Below are positions 49,464 through 59,218 of a stretch of 64,000 bases of DNA, piece after piece. The notes under the pieces are model-generated. The model saw nothing but the letters and a program-made list of their open reading frames with translations, was not told the origin of the DNA and searched no databases. The position numbers were made by a program, and so were the translations under genes. Location: assembly GCF_030269485.1 (NCBI RefSeq), contig NZ_BSTL01000008.1:285729-349728 (forward strand). Direction: 5' to 3'. The stretch's first letter is position 1; every line of letters starts with the position of its first letter. The stretch is from Actinoplanes sp. NBRC 103695. Lineage in GTDB: Bacteria; Actinomycetota; Actinomycetes; Mycobacteriales; Micromonosporaceae.

Positions 49464-50377
49464 CGGACAGAGGCGTGATCGAGGGACAGGGCGTGCTCGA
49501 CCTGACCCACATGTCGAAGGAGGACCTGGCCGGGATCAGCGGCCTGGCCAAGATCGGCGCGGTCATCGTGCCGGCGTCGCTGGCCGGCGCGTACGCGGCC
49601 ATTCCCGCCGAAGACATCGGGGGGACGGTCTACGTGCCGGACGGCGCGAAGGTCCGCGTGCACGCCGGCACGCTGGTGGTCGGCGGCGACGGGCTCGGCG
49701 CGTCCGACGAGACGCTCGTCCTGGTCGGCGCCATGGTCATCACCAGCCCGGTCACCGGCGAGGTGCCGCAGCGGATCAACGTGGTCGGCTCGCTGATCGC
49801 GCCGCGCGGCAGCGAGGCCGCGCTCGGCCCGGTCCTCGGCGACATCACCGGCGCCGTCACCTACTACCGCTACGTCGAGGGACAGCAGGTCAAGGTCCAG
49901 AGCGGTCAGGTACGCCTGTCGGGCGCGGCGCTGGCCAACACGGCCGGCGAGCCCAGCGACATCCTGGTCGCCTCCGGGCAGGTGATCATCACCGGCGAGG
50001 TGGGCGAGATCGGCTACTCCCAGCTGTTCCTCTCCGGTCAGGTGATCGCCCCGGAGGCGGCTCAGGCCCTGCTCGAGCCCCGGCTGGACGTGCAGGGCCA
50101 GGTCGTCTGGTACCGCTCGGGCGACCCGCGGCTGTTCATGGACGACGTCGAGCTCGGCGCGGACTACTTCCGGCTGCTCGACCACAAGATCACCCTGCTG
50201 GTGTTCGGTGATCTCATCCTCTCGGCGGGCGTCACGGCCGAGCAGCTCATGGAGAAGGTCGCGGACGTGGTCCTGTTCGGCGACGCGGTCGGGCCGGCCG
50301 AGGCGGTGCCGGCCCTCCAGGTGCTGGCCACCTCCGAGTTCGGCCGGATCCGGACGGCCGATGGATCGCACGGTTGA
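49460..50377 (+). CDS. Repeat-rich probable beta-solenoid protein of unknown function
   Basis: 305 aa. After an N-terminal part (RGVIEGQGVLDLTHMSKEDL, AKIGAVIVPASLAGAY) come three related blocks of about 75 residues at about 86-157, 158-232 and 235-300, each alternating short strands with V-x-G turns: LVLVGAMVITSPVTGEV, DILVASGQVIITGEVGEI, KITLLVFGDLILSAGVT, and shared SLIAP/QVIAP motifs. This suggests a parallel beta-helix, somewhat bactofilin-like, but no known family is claimed. No signal peptide. Overlaps the small gene by 4 bp and the sigma gene by 17 bp. Confidence 0.75.
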   Translation: MTDRGVIEGQGVLDLTHMSKEDLAGISGLAKIGAVIVPASLAGAYAAIPAEDIGGTVYVPDGAKVRVHAGTLVVGGDGLGASDETLVLVGAMVITSPVTGEVPQRINVVGSLIAPRGSEAALGPVLGDITGAVTYYRYVEGQQVKVQSGQVRLSGAALANTAGEPSDILVASGQVIITGEVGEIGYSQLFLSGQVIAPEAAQALLEPRLDVQGQVVWYRSGDPRLFMDDVELGADYFRLLDHKITLLVFGDLILSAGVTAEQLMEKVADVVLFGDAVGPAEAVPALQVLATSEFGRIRTADGSHG

Positions 50378-50885
50378 GTTCCGCGAGCTCTACGACGCGC
50401 ACCGGGTCGCCGTGCACGCCTACTTCGTGGGCCGCACCGGCGACCGGTGGCTCGCCGCCGATCTGATGCAGGAGGCGTTCCTGCGCGCGTGGCAGCGTCT
50501 GCCGGAGCTCGCCGGCCTCCCCGACGACGACGCGCGGCGGGCGTGGATCTTCGCGGTGTCCCGGAACCTGTCCATCGACGAACACCGCAAGGCCCGCACC
50601 CGAGCCGCGACCGACGCCGCCATGCGCCGCGAGCCCCCGGACGTCGGTGCGCCGGCCAGCACGACGGTCATCGCGGCCGAGCGGGTCGCGGTCGTCGCCG
50701 AGGCGATCAAGCGCCTCCCCGAGCAGCAGCGCGTCACCCTGTCCCTGGCCGCCGCCGGAGGCCTGACCAGCGCCGAGATCGCGTCGGCGCTGGGCATCCC
50801 GGCCGGCACCGTCCGCTATCGACTCTCCCTGGCCCGCCGCACCCTGGCCGCCGCCCTGGACTCCTACGAGGAGGATCACCCATGA
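50361..50885 (+). CDS. ECF RNA polymerase sigma factor
   Basis: 174 aa. Region 2 (residues about 6-75) has LYDAHRVAVHAYFVGRTGDR, AADLMQEAFLRAWQRLPEL and WIFAVSRNLSIDEHRK; region 4 (about 110-168) has AIKRLPEQQRVTLSLAAAGG and LTSAEIASALGIPAGTVRYR. No cysteine-containing anti-sigma lies beside it. It starts inside the end of the repeat-protein gene and overlaps the next gene by ATGA, so all four genes from 49275 to 51109 form one coupled unit. Confidence 0.88.
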   Translation: MDRTVEFRELYDAHRVAVHAYFVGRTGDRWLAADLMQEAFLRAWQRLPELAGLPDDDARRAWIFAVSRNLSIDEHRKARTRAATDAAMRREPPDVGAPASTTVIAAERVAVVAEAIKRLPEQQRVTLSLAAAGGLTSAEIASALGIPAGTVRYRLSLARRTLAAALDSYEEDHP

Positions 50886-51109
50886 GCCTCGACGACGCCC
50901 TGCAGTCCTGGGCCTCCCAGGTCGCGCTCCCCGAGACGGCCGCCGACGAGATCTTCCGTGAGATCGTCGCGGCACCGCCCGCCGCGCGTGTCCGCCGCCG
51001 GGCCGCAGCCCCCGCGCCCGGCGTCGATCCACAGTGGTGGAAGCGGTTCTCGACCCAGCTCACCAGCACGATCGTCATCAGCACCCGGCCACGGCGCGTC
51101 TTCACCTGA
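50882..51109 (+). CDS. Small protein coupled to the ECF sigma factor
   Basis: 75 aa: MSLDDALQSWASQVALPETA begins a helical N-terminus, then an Ala/Pro/Arg-rich linker and WWKRFSTQLTSTIVISTRPR at the C-terminus. No transmembrane segment or zinc motif. Its position immediately after, and overlapping, the sigma gene suggests a regulator of sigma activity, but that is inference only. Confidence 0.55.
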   Translation: MSLDDALQSWASQVALPETAADEIFREIVAAPPAARVRRRAAAPAPGVDPQWWKRFSTQLTSTIVISTRPRRVFT

Positions 51110-51200
51110 CCGCCGGTGTTCGACCCTGATCGAAGATCCCCGCACAGACCCGCCGAACCTCGATACCATCGTCGGACATCGATCGGAGGTCATCTTGATC

Positions 51201-52496
51201 ATGTCCCGGAAGCTCGCCGCGGCCGCCATCGCCCTGGCCGGCCCCCTCGTCGCCGCGCCGGCCGCGTCCGCCGCGCCGCCCGCCTGTTTCGACCGGTCCG
51301 CCGCCACCACGTTCGAGGAGTCGCGGATCGACACGCCCGCGCTGCCCGGCGGTCAGCAGGTGCCGTCCGCGCTGGTCGAGGCCGGCGGGTTCACGTCCTA
51401 TGTGGAGAGGCTCCGGACCGACCTGTGCAAGGCGCGCTCGGTGGCCGCCGCCGACCGGGTGCTCGCGCAGCACGGCCGGCGGCTGTGGCACGACGCCGTG
51501 GAGCGCGCCCAGGGCCGGCTGTGGATGGGGACGATCGAGCGCTACGACGACCGCCCGCTCTACTGGACCCGCCTGATCGGCACCCGCGACCTGCGGCAGT
51601 GGCGTCCCTCCTTCGGAGTGTCCGACGAGGCCCGGGCGGGTCTGTTGCGCACTTTCGAGTACGCCGCCCGCGGCGTCACCACGGCGAAGTTCCCCACCCG
51701 GGACGCCGTGACCAAGGTGCTGGTCAGCGGCTTCGACCCGTACCAGCTGAACAACGAGATCCGCCGCTCCAACCCGTCCGGGGCGTCGGCCCTGCAACTG
51801 GACGGGGTGACCTTCAAGGCCGGCGGTAAGACGATCCGCATCGAGACGGTCGCCCTGCCGGTGACCTGGTCGGGCTTCAACGCCGGCATCGTCGAGGACG
51901 CGTTCGGCCCGCACCTCGCGGCGAACGCCGGCGGTCAGCGCGCCGATCTGATCATGACGATCAGCCAGGGCAACCGCGGCACCATGAACATCGAGCAGTG
52001 GGCCGGCGCCTGGCGCGGCGGCAGTCCCGACAACAACAACGAGGGCACCCCCGAGCCGATCCCGCCGGCGGCCGGCTGGCCGCAGCCGAGCCCGCAGCCC
52101 GAGTTCATCGAGACGACGCTGCCCTACCAGGCGATGATCGACGCCCGGACCACCCCGTGGCCGACCCGTCTCAACCAGCAGCTCTGCGAGTGGGCCGCCG
52201 GCGACCGCCCGACCGGCCCGGTGACCTGCAAGACCACCGGCCCGACGCCGGGCGGCCAGGCCGAGTCCGGCGGCGGCGGCAGCTACCTCTCCAACGAGAG
52301 CATGTACCGCTCCAACCGCCTCCGCCTGGCCCTCGGCGCCACCGACATCCCCGGTGGCCATCTGCACATCTCGGCCCTCGTCTACCCGAGCAACCCGCTG
52401 GTGATCATCGACCAGGCCTTCGCCGCCGACCGCGCCCAGACCATCGAGCAGACGATCGCCCTGGTCAAGGCCGCCGGCGCGAGCGTGTCCGGATAA
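51201..52496 (+). CDS. Secreted pyroglutamyl-peptidase-like protein (C15 fold), Ser at the catalytic Cys position
   Basis: 431 aa. Signal peptide SRKLAAAAIALAGPLVAAPA ending at ASA-AP. An N-terminal helical extension (about 30-170) precedes a C15-type domain: KVLVSGFDPYQLNNEIRRSN, IETVALPVTWSGFN, IMTISQGNRGTMNIEQWA and IPGGHLHISALVYP with the catalytic His. The expected Cys of the family motif (Y-x-C-N) reads GSYLSNESMYRSN, i.e. Ser. Activity as a peptidase is therefore uncertain. ATG 51201 is used; TTG 51195 is nearer to GGAGG. Confidence 0.8.
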   Translation: MSRKLAAAAIALAGPLVAAPAASAAPPACFDRSAATTFEESRIDTPALPGGQQVPSALVEAGGFTSYVERLRTDLCKARSVAAADRVLAQHGRRLWHDAVERAQGRLWMGTIERYDDRPLYWTRLIGTRDLRQWRPSFGVSDEARAGLLRTFEYAARGVTTAKFPTRDAVTKVLVSGFDPYQLNNEIRRSNPSGASALQLDGVTFKAGGKTIRIETVALPVTWSGFNAGIVEDAFGPHLAANAGGQRADLIMTISQGNRGTMNIEQWAGAWRGGSPDNNNEGTPEPIPPAAGWPQPSPQPEFIETTLPYQAMIDARTTPWPTRLNQQLCEWAAGDRPTGPVTCKTTGPTPGGQAESGGGGSYLSNESMYRSNRLRLALGATDIPGGHLHISALVYPSNPLVIIDQAFAADRAQTIEQTIALVKAAGASVSG

Positions 52497-52562
52497 AGAT
52501 CAAAGTTCAAGGGCCTTCTTTCCCGCGTCCGTCGGGGTCCGGACCGTATGCTCCCGCGGGCT
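52493..52562 (+). repeat. Dispersed intergenic repeat family 2, copy 2
   Basis: Starts at the peptidase stop codon (GGATAAAGATCAAAG) and includes CCCGCGTCCGTCGGGG...TATGCTCCCGCGGGCT (52522-52562), nearly identical to 30151-30191. The inner CCCGCGGG is palindromic. Confidence 0.65.
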
Positions 52563-52606
52563 ACGGGCTGGGGCCCATCGGGGATGGCCCGAGCCCTTCC
52601 GGGTCC

Positions 52607-52789
52607 GTGCGCGCAAGCACAAGACTGTTCCTGCGCGACGGTGACGAGGTCCGCACCTGCAGCACCTACGCGAGAGGCGTCGACCGGCTGCTGTTCAGCA
52701 ACAACATTCGTGACCTGAGTGTCTGCGGCCGCCAGGAGGACTGGGAGGACTCGCCTCCCGGCTGGCCGCAGCACCCGACCTACGGCTGA
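52607..52789 (+). pseudogene. Orphan coding fragment, possibly the 3' end of a lost gene
   Basis: A frame of about 60 codons reads STRLFLRDGDEVRTCSTYAR, then GVDRLLFSNNIRDLSVCGRQ and EDWEDSPPGWPQHPTYG before a stop. The composition is protein-like, with two cysteines, but there is no ribosome site before GTG 52607 and the frame begins right after the repeat at 52493-52562. Family not recognised. It may be a truncated secreted-protein C-terminus. Confidence 0.35.
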
Positions 52790-52792
52790 GGA

Positions 52793-53644
52793 TCAGCCGA
52801 GAACCTCCCGCAGCTTGGCGGCGAACTCCGGGGGCTTGCCCGCGTAGCCGAACTCGCCGCCGAGGAAGCCGCCGTGGTGGCTCGGGAACACCGTCGCCTC
52901 CTGGCCGAGCAGCCGCGCGGTCGCTCTGGCCGTACGCCCGGTGTAGGTGTTGCCGGTCTCCTCGCCGACCGCGATCACGATCCGGGTGGACGTCGAGCCC
53001 AGCGCCGCCGCGTCGGGGCGGTACTCGACGATCGCCGAGGAGTTGTTCGACAGCAGTGGGTCGTCGCGGGTGCCGTCGTCGCCGGTGGGCATCCCGAACG
53101 CCGCGGGGTCGGGAGCGGGCCGGGCGAAATACTCGTCGGTGAACTCGCCCTCCCACGATGTCATGGCGATGAACGCGGCCATGCCGGCGCCGTGTCCCTT
53201 CGACTCGTACGCCTCGTTGAAGCCGGCCCGCGCCCGGTCGGCCGCCTCGGTATCGGGCAGCACCGCGTTGATCGGCGGCTCGTGGGCCACCAGCGTCGCG
53301 ACGTCCGCCGGGTGGGTGGCGACCAGTTCGAGGGCGGTCACCGCGCCGCCGCTGCTGCCGAAGACGTCGACCGGCCCGAGTCCGAGCGCCTCGATCAGCA
53401 GGTGCAGGTCGGCCGCCTGCTGCTGGGGAGTGTTGGTGAGGAGCGCGTCGGTGCGCTTGCTGCGGCCGAGGCCCCGCGGGTCGTAGGTGATCACCGTACG
53501 GTCGGGGAAGTGTCCGGCGAGCGCGCCGAACCCCTCAGCCGTCATCGGCTGGCCGATCATCAGCAGCGGGCGGTGTGGACCGCCGGCCGGGCGGACGTCG
53601 TAGACGAGCTCGGCGCCGGGCACCGCGAGTGTGTGCGTCTCCAT
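52793..53644 (-). CDS. Alpha/beta-hydrolase
   Basis: 283 aa. Nucleophile elbow VFGSSGGAVTALELV (G-x-S-x-G), the oxyanion-hole region LLMIGQPMTAEGFGALAGHF, TYDPRGLGRSKRTD, and the catalytic His in FPSHHGGFLGGEF near the C-terminus. Soluble; substrate unknown. Ends 4 bp from the orphan fragment on the opposite strand and lies 10 bp downstream of the ABC exporter gene, so it may share that transcript. Confidence 0.88.
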   Translation of the reverse strand: METHTLAVPGAELVYDVRPAGGPHRPLLMIGQPMTAEGFGALAGHFPDRTVITYDPRGLGRSKRTDALLTNTPQQQAADLHLLIEALGLGPVDVFGSSGGAVTALELVATHPADVATLVAHEPPINAVLPDTEAADRARAGFNEAYESKGHGAGMAAFIAMTSWEGEFTDEYFARPAPDPAAFGMPTGDDGTRDDPLLSNNSSAIVEYRPDAAALGSTSTRIVIAVGEETGNTYTGRTARATARLLGQEATVFPSHHGGFLGGEFGYAGKPPEFAAKLREVLG

Positions 53645-53653
53645 GCCGTGAGA

Positions 53654-55423
53654 CTACGACCGGTAGGCGCGTTCCTGCAGGTGGTAGAGCTGCGCATACG
53701 CCCCGCCGGCGGCCATCAGCGCGGTGTGCGTGCCGGATTCGGTGACCCGGCCGTCGTCGACGACCACGATCAGGTCGGCCATCCGTACCGTGGTGAAGCG
53801 GTGGGAGACCAGGACCGTGACCGCACCTCGCGCCGTGGCCTCCCGCACCTGGCCGACGAAGTGCTGGAACAGCTCGTGTTCGGCGAGCGGGTCGAGCGCG
53901 GCCGTGGGTTCGTCGAGCACCATCAGCAGGGGCGGCGCCGGGCGCATCAGGGACCGGGCCAGGGCGAGACGCTGCCACTGGCCGAGGGAGGGCTCGATGC
54001 CGCCGAACGCGGCGCCCAGCCGGGTGTCCAGCCCGTCCGGCAGCGCCGCCAGCACCGGGTCGGCGCCCGCCCGCCCGACGGCCGCCACGATGGAGTCGCG
54101 GTCGCGGATGTGGCGGACGTCGCCGACGCCGACGGTCTCCCGGGCGCTGAGGCGCAGCCGGGCGAAGTCCTGGTACATGCCCGACATCCGGGACCGCCAG
54201 GCGGCCGGGTCGATCGTGGACAGGTCGCGGCCGTCCGCCTCGATGCGGCCGGAGGTGGGCTCGTACAGGCCGGTCAGCAGCTTGATCAGGGTGGACTTGC
54301 CGGCGCCGTTCGCGCCGACGACGGCCACCGTGGACCCCGCGGGCAGGCGCAGGTCGAGGCCGTGCAACGTGTCCTGGTCCGCGCCGGGATACCGGAAACG
54401 TACGCCGGTGAGCACGATCCCGCCGGCCAGACGCTCCGGTGCGGGCTCGCCACCGCGGGACGCGGCCGCGTGGTAGCGGCGCAGCCACCAGTAGTGCCCG
54501 ACCACCTCGCCGGCCTGCGCGACCGTGGTCAGGTTGCGCAGCATCGTGCGCAGCTGCTCCTGCAACTGGGCGGCCAGCGACACCACCATGACGACCGCCC
54601 CGGGACTGCCGGCCACCGCGAGGGACGCCACCCCGAGCGCGGCGCCGAAGCCGGCCGCGTACAGCAGCCAGGCCGCCGCCTGCGTGACCGCGCCGTGCGC
54701 CCGCGCCCGGGCCTCCAGCGCGACCGCCTCGTCCCACAGCTCCGCGGCCCGCGCGCTCAGCGCCGGGCCGCCGCCGGAGAGCATGACCTCCTTGGCCGGT
54801 TCCGGCTCGACGCAGAGATCGTGCAGCCGGCGTTCGCGGCGCAGCAGCTCGGCCCCGGTGTCGCGGGCTTCGCGGAGCAGCCGGTCGGCGCGGCGCTGGG
54901 CGAGGAACAGCGGGACGGCCAGCAGCGCCAGCGGGACGAGCAGCGGGCTGACCCAGGCCAGCAGCCCGATCGTCACGGCCAGGCTGAGCAGCGCGGTGCC
55001 GGCGTTGAGTGCGGTCCACGGCATCGCCACGATCGCCTCGCCGCCGCTCAGCACCCTGTTCCAGCGGTTCACGTGCGGCCCGTGCTCCAGGTGCGCGACG
55101 GTCGGCGTGGCCGCCACGGTGTGCACGATCTCGGCGCTGAACGCGATCCGGACGCGGCCGGTCAGGTAGAGCGTCAGGTTCCCGGCGACCCGGCCCGCGG
55201 TCGACGACGCCGCGTAGGCGAGCGCGCCCAGGATGACGGCCCCGGCGGTGACCGCGCGATCGGAGGCGGTGGCCCCGTCGACGAGCCAGCGCTGGCTGAG
55301 GCCGATGCCGGCGATGACGCCCGCCTGCCCCGCGGTGAGCGCGGCGAGCACGATCGCGGCGCGGCGGTCGGTCCGCAGGGTGAGCGCGGCGATGTGCCGC
55401 AGCAGGCGTACCCAATCTCTCAT
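53654..55423 (-). CDS. ABC exporter half-transporter with degenerate signature motif
   Basis: 589 aa: transmembrane domain (about 1-320) fused to an ATPase domain. Walker A VVGANGAGKST, Walker B LLMVLDEPTAALD and H-loop VSHRFTT are intact, but the LSGGQ signature reads PSLGQWQR. The start overlaps the stop of the partner gene (ATGA). Two fused half-transporters in tandem suggest a heterodimeric exporter with one non-canonical ATP site. Substrate unknown. Confidence 0.88.
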   Translation of the reverse strand: MRDWVRLLRHIAALTLRTDRRAAIVLAALTAGQAGVIAGIGLSQRWLVDGATASDRAVTAGAVILGALAYAASSTAGRVAGNLTLYLTGRVRIAFSAEIVHTVAATPTVAHLEHGPHVNRWNRVLSGGEAIVAMPWTALNAGTALLSLAVTIGLLAWVSPLLVPLALLAVPLFLAQRRADRLLREARDTGAELLRRERRLHDLCVEPEPAKEVMLSGGGPALSARAAELWDEAVALEARARAHGAVTQAAAWLLYAAGFGAALGVASLAVAGSPGAVVMVVSLAAQLQEQLRTMLRNLTTVAQAGEVVGHYWWLRRYHAAASRGGEPAPERLAGGIVLTGVRFRYPGADQDTLHGLDLRLPAGSTVAVVGANGAGKSTLIKLLTGLYEPTSGRIEADGRDLSTIDPAAWRSRMSGMYQDFARLRLSARETVGVGDVRHIRDRDSIVAAVGRAGADPVLAALPDGLDTRLGAAFGGIEPSLGQWQRLALARSLMRPAPPLLMVLDEPTAALDPLAEHELFQHFVGQVREATARGAVTVLVSHRFTTVRMADLIVVVDDGRVTESGTHTALMAAGGAYAQLYHLQERAYRS

Positions 55424-57135
55424 CTTTGAAAGGCCTCGGCCTGCAGCGTGAAGAAGCGGTGGTAGTCGCCGCCCAGGGCCAGCAGTTCCTCGTGCGTGCC
55501 GTCCTCGGCGACGCGGCCGTCGCGGATCAGGACGATCCGGCCCGCGGGGCGCACGGTGGAGAGGCGGTGGGAGATCAGGACGGTGGTGGTGGTTTCCGGT
55601 ACGCGGGACACGACGCGCTCGTGGAAGTCCGCCTCGGCCCGCACGTCCAGATGCGCGGTCGGCTCGTCGAGCACCAGCACACGCCGGCCCGCCCCGATCG
55701 CGAACAGCGCCCGGGCCAGCGCCACCCGCTGCCACTGGCCGCCTGAGAGATCGGTCCCGCCGGTGCCCTCCGTCCACAGTGATCGGTCCAGTCGATCGGC
55801 GAGCTCGTGCCCGCCCGCGTCGTGCAGCGCCTCGCGCACGGCGTCGTCGTCGCCCGGCGTGAGCGAGGTGATGTTGTCCCACATGGTCGCCGGGTAGTGC
55901 ACGAAGTCCTGGAAGAGCACCGCCAGCCAGGCATTCGCATCCACCGTGGACGAATCCGCGCCGCCGACCGTGACCCGCCCGGACGTGGGACGGTAGAGGC
56001 CCGCGAGCAGCTTGACGAAGGTCGTCTTGCCGGCGCCGTTCTCGCCGACCACCGCGACCGTCTCGCCCGGGCGCAGCGTCAGCGAGAACCCGTCGAGCAC
56101 CGGCCGGTCGGTCCCCGGATAGTGGAACACCACGTCCTCGAAGCGGATCACCGGCTCGCCGGCGCTTCCGGTGCCGTCACCGCGCCGCGGCATCGCCGCC
56201 AGCTCGTCGTAGGCGGTGACGCCGCGCAGCCCGTACTCGATGTCGAAGGCCTCCATCCCCATCGCGCCGATCGCCAGCACACCCATCCCCGCCAGCACAC
56301 AGGTCACCAGCCGGGCCGGATCAAGATCACCATTCAGGACCGAGATCGCGGGTACGCCCGGAGCGGCCGCCCCGGTGACGGCGGCGAGCAGCACGAACCA
56401 CCACTGCCGGTGGAGCGCGACCATCATCCGGCGGTAGACGGGCCCGTAGGCGCGGTGGGCGGCCACCCGGAACCGGCCGGTGAACCAGCCGGCCAGCCCG
56501 AAGAGCCGCACGTCCTTGGCCGCGCCGATCACCGCCTGCTCGGCCACGTAGTGCTCGTGGCGCTGCGCGGCGGTGTCCGCGTCCAGGACGGCGATCATCG
56601 CCAGCCACTCCCGGCGCAGGAATGCCCGGCCCACCAGCGACACGACCAGCAGCCCGACGGCCAGCGGCACCGAGAAGGTGGCGAGCACCCCGGCCGCGGC
56701 GACCGCGCCGGCCATCCGGAACATCAGCTCGACCTGCCCGGTGGCGGCGTTACCGGCGCTGCGTTCCCGGGCGATCCCGATGCCCGCGTCGACCACCCGC
56801 GCCGCCCGGTCCTGGAAGTCGCGGCTCTCCAGGTCGGCGAGCGTGGGCAGGGCGGTGGCGATCCGGCGCAGGCCGGCCCGCAGCTCGCCGTCGATCCGTT
56901 TGGCGACCAGCTCGCGCAGCGGCACGAAGGCGGTCCACGCCAGCTGATCGGCCAGGAACAATGCGGCGACCACCGCGACGTTGCCCAGCGCCGGGCGGGC
57001 GACGAGCGCCCCGACGGCGACGGCCTGGGCGGCGGGCAGCAGCGCCCGGGCGACCTGCACGACGAGCAGCGCCACGGTCAACGGGCGCCCGGCGTACCCG
57101 AAAAGCCGCAGCAACCGCAACCGCTCGCGCACCAC
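55420..57135 (-). CDS. ABC exporter half-transporter, canonical partner
   Basis: 571 aa, TMD (about 1-330) plus ATPase. Walker A VVGENGAGKTT, signature LSGGQWQR, Walker B VLVLDEPTAHLD and H-loop ISHRLST are all canonical. First gene of the exporter pair, divergent from ftsH with 66 bp between. The frame is open far upstream, but protein-like sequence begins near VVRERLRLLRLFGYAGRPLT; GTG 57135 (or 57132) is the best start. No peptide precursor gene is seen. Confidence 0.85.
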   Translation of the reverse strand: MVRERLRLLRLFGYAGRPLTVALLVVQVARALLPAAQAVAVGALVARPALGNVAVVAALFLADQLAWTAFVPLRELVAKRIDGELRAGLRRIATALPTLADLESRDFQDRAARVVDAGIGIARERSAGNAATGQVELMFRMAGAVAAAGVLATFSVPLAVGLLVVSLVGRAFLRREWLAMIAVLDADTAAQRHEHYVAEQAVIGAAKDVRLFGLAGWFTGRFRVAAHRAYGPVYRRMMVALHRQWWFVLLAAVTGAAAPGVPAISVLNGDLDPARLVTCVLAGMGVLAIGAMGMEAFDIEYGLRGVTAYDELAAMPRRGDGTGSAGEPVIRFEDVVFHYPGTDRPVLDGFSLTLRPGETVAVVGENGAGKTTFVKLLAGLYRPTSGRVTVGGADSSTVDANAWLAVLFQDFVHYPATMWDNITSLTPGDDDAVREALHDAGGHELADRLDRSLWTEGTGGTDLSGGQWQRVALARALFAIGAGRRVLVLDEPTAHLDVRAEADFHERVVSRVPETTTTVLISHRLSTVRPAGRIVLIRDGRVAEDGTHEELLALGGDYHRFFTLQAEAFQR

Positions 57136-57201
57136 CCGATGACGATATCGGTCACAGCGCGACAGTGGCGGCCCGTGGCCGCGGGGGAGTAAACCGGGAT
57201 C

Positions 57202-59100
<1,899 letters not shown>

Positions 59101-59160
59101 CCGCTAACAGGGGGCATGTGTCCGCCTGGTTTCTCAGTTCTTACGCCTTGACTACAGAAT

Positions 59161-59174
59161 TGTTAGCGATAACA
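59161..59174 (+). promoter_or_regulatory. LacI-type operator palindrome upstream of the LysR gene
   Basis: TGTTAGCGATAACA is a near-perfect palindrome of the kind bound by actinobacterial LacI-family sugar regulators. It lies 45 bp before ATG 59219 and 61 bp after ftsH. No LacI gene is in the window. Confidence 0.5.
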
Positions 59175-59218
59175 CTTCTTCGCAGCGGTGCCCATCGATG
59201 CTGCCGAGGAGGTCCCCC

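Noticed and set aside
52874..55429. Plus-strand frame of about 850 codons opposite the hydrolase and ABC exporter genes
   Set aside because: The minus strand encodes clear Walker motifs and a nucleophile elbow throughout; the plus-strand translation is low-complexity.
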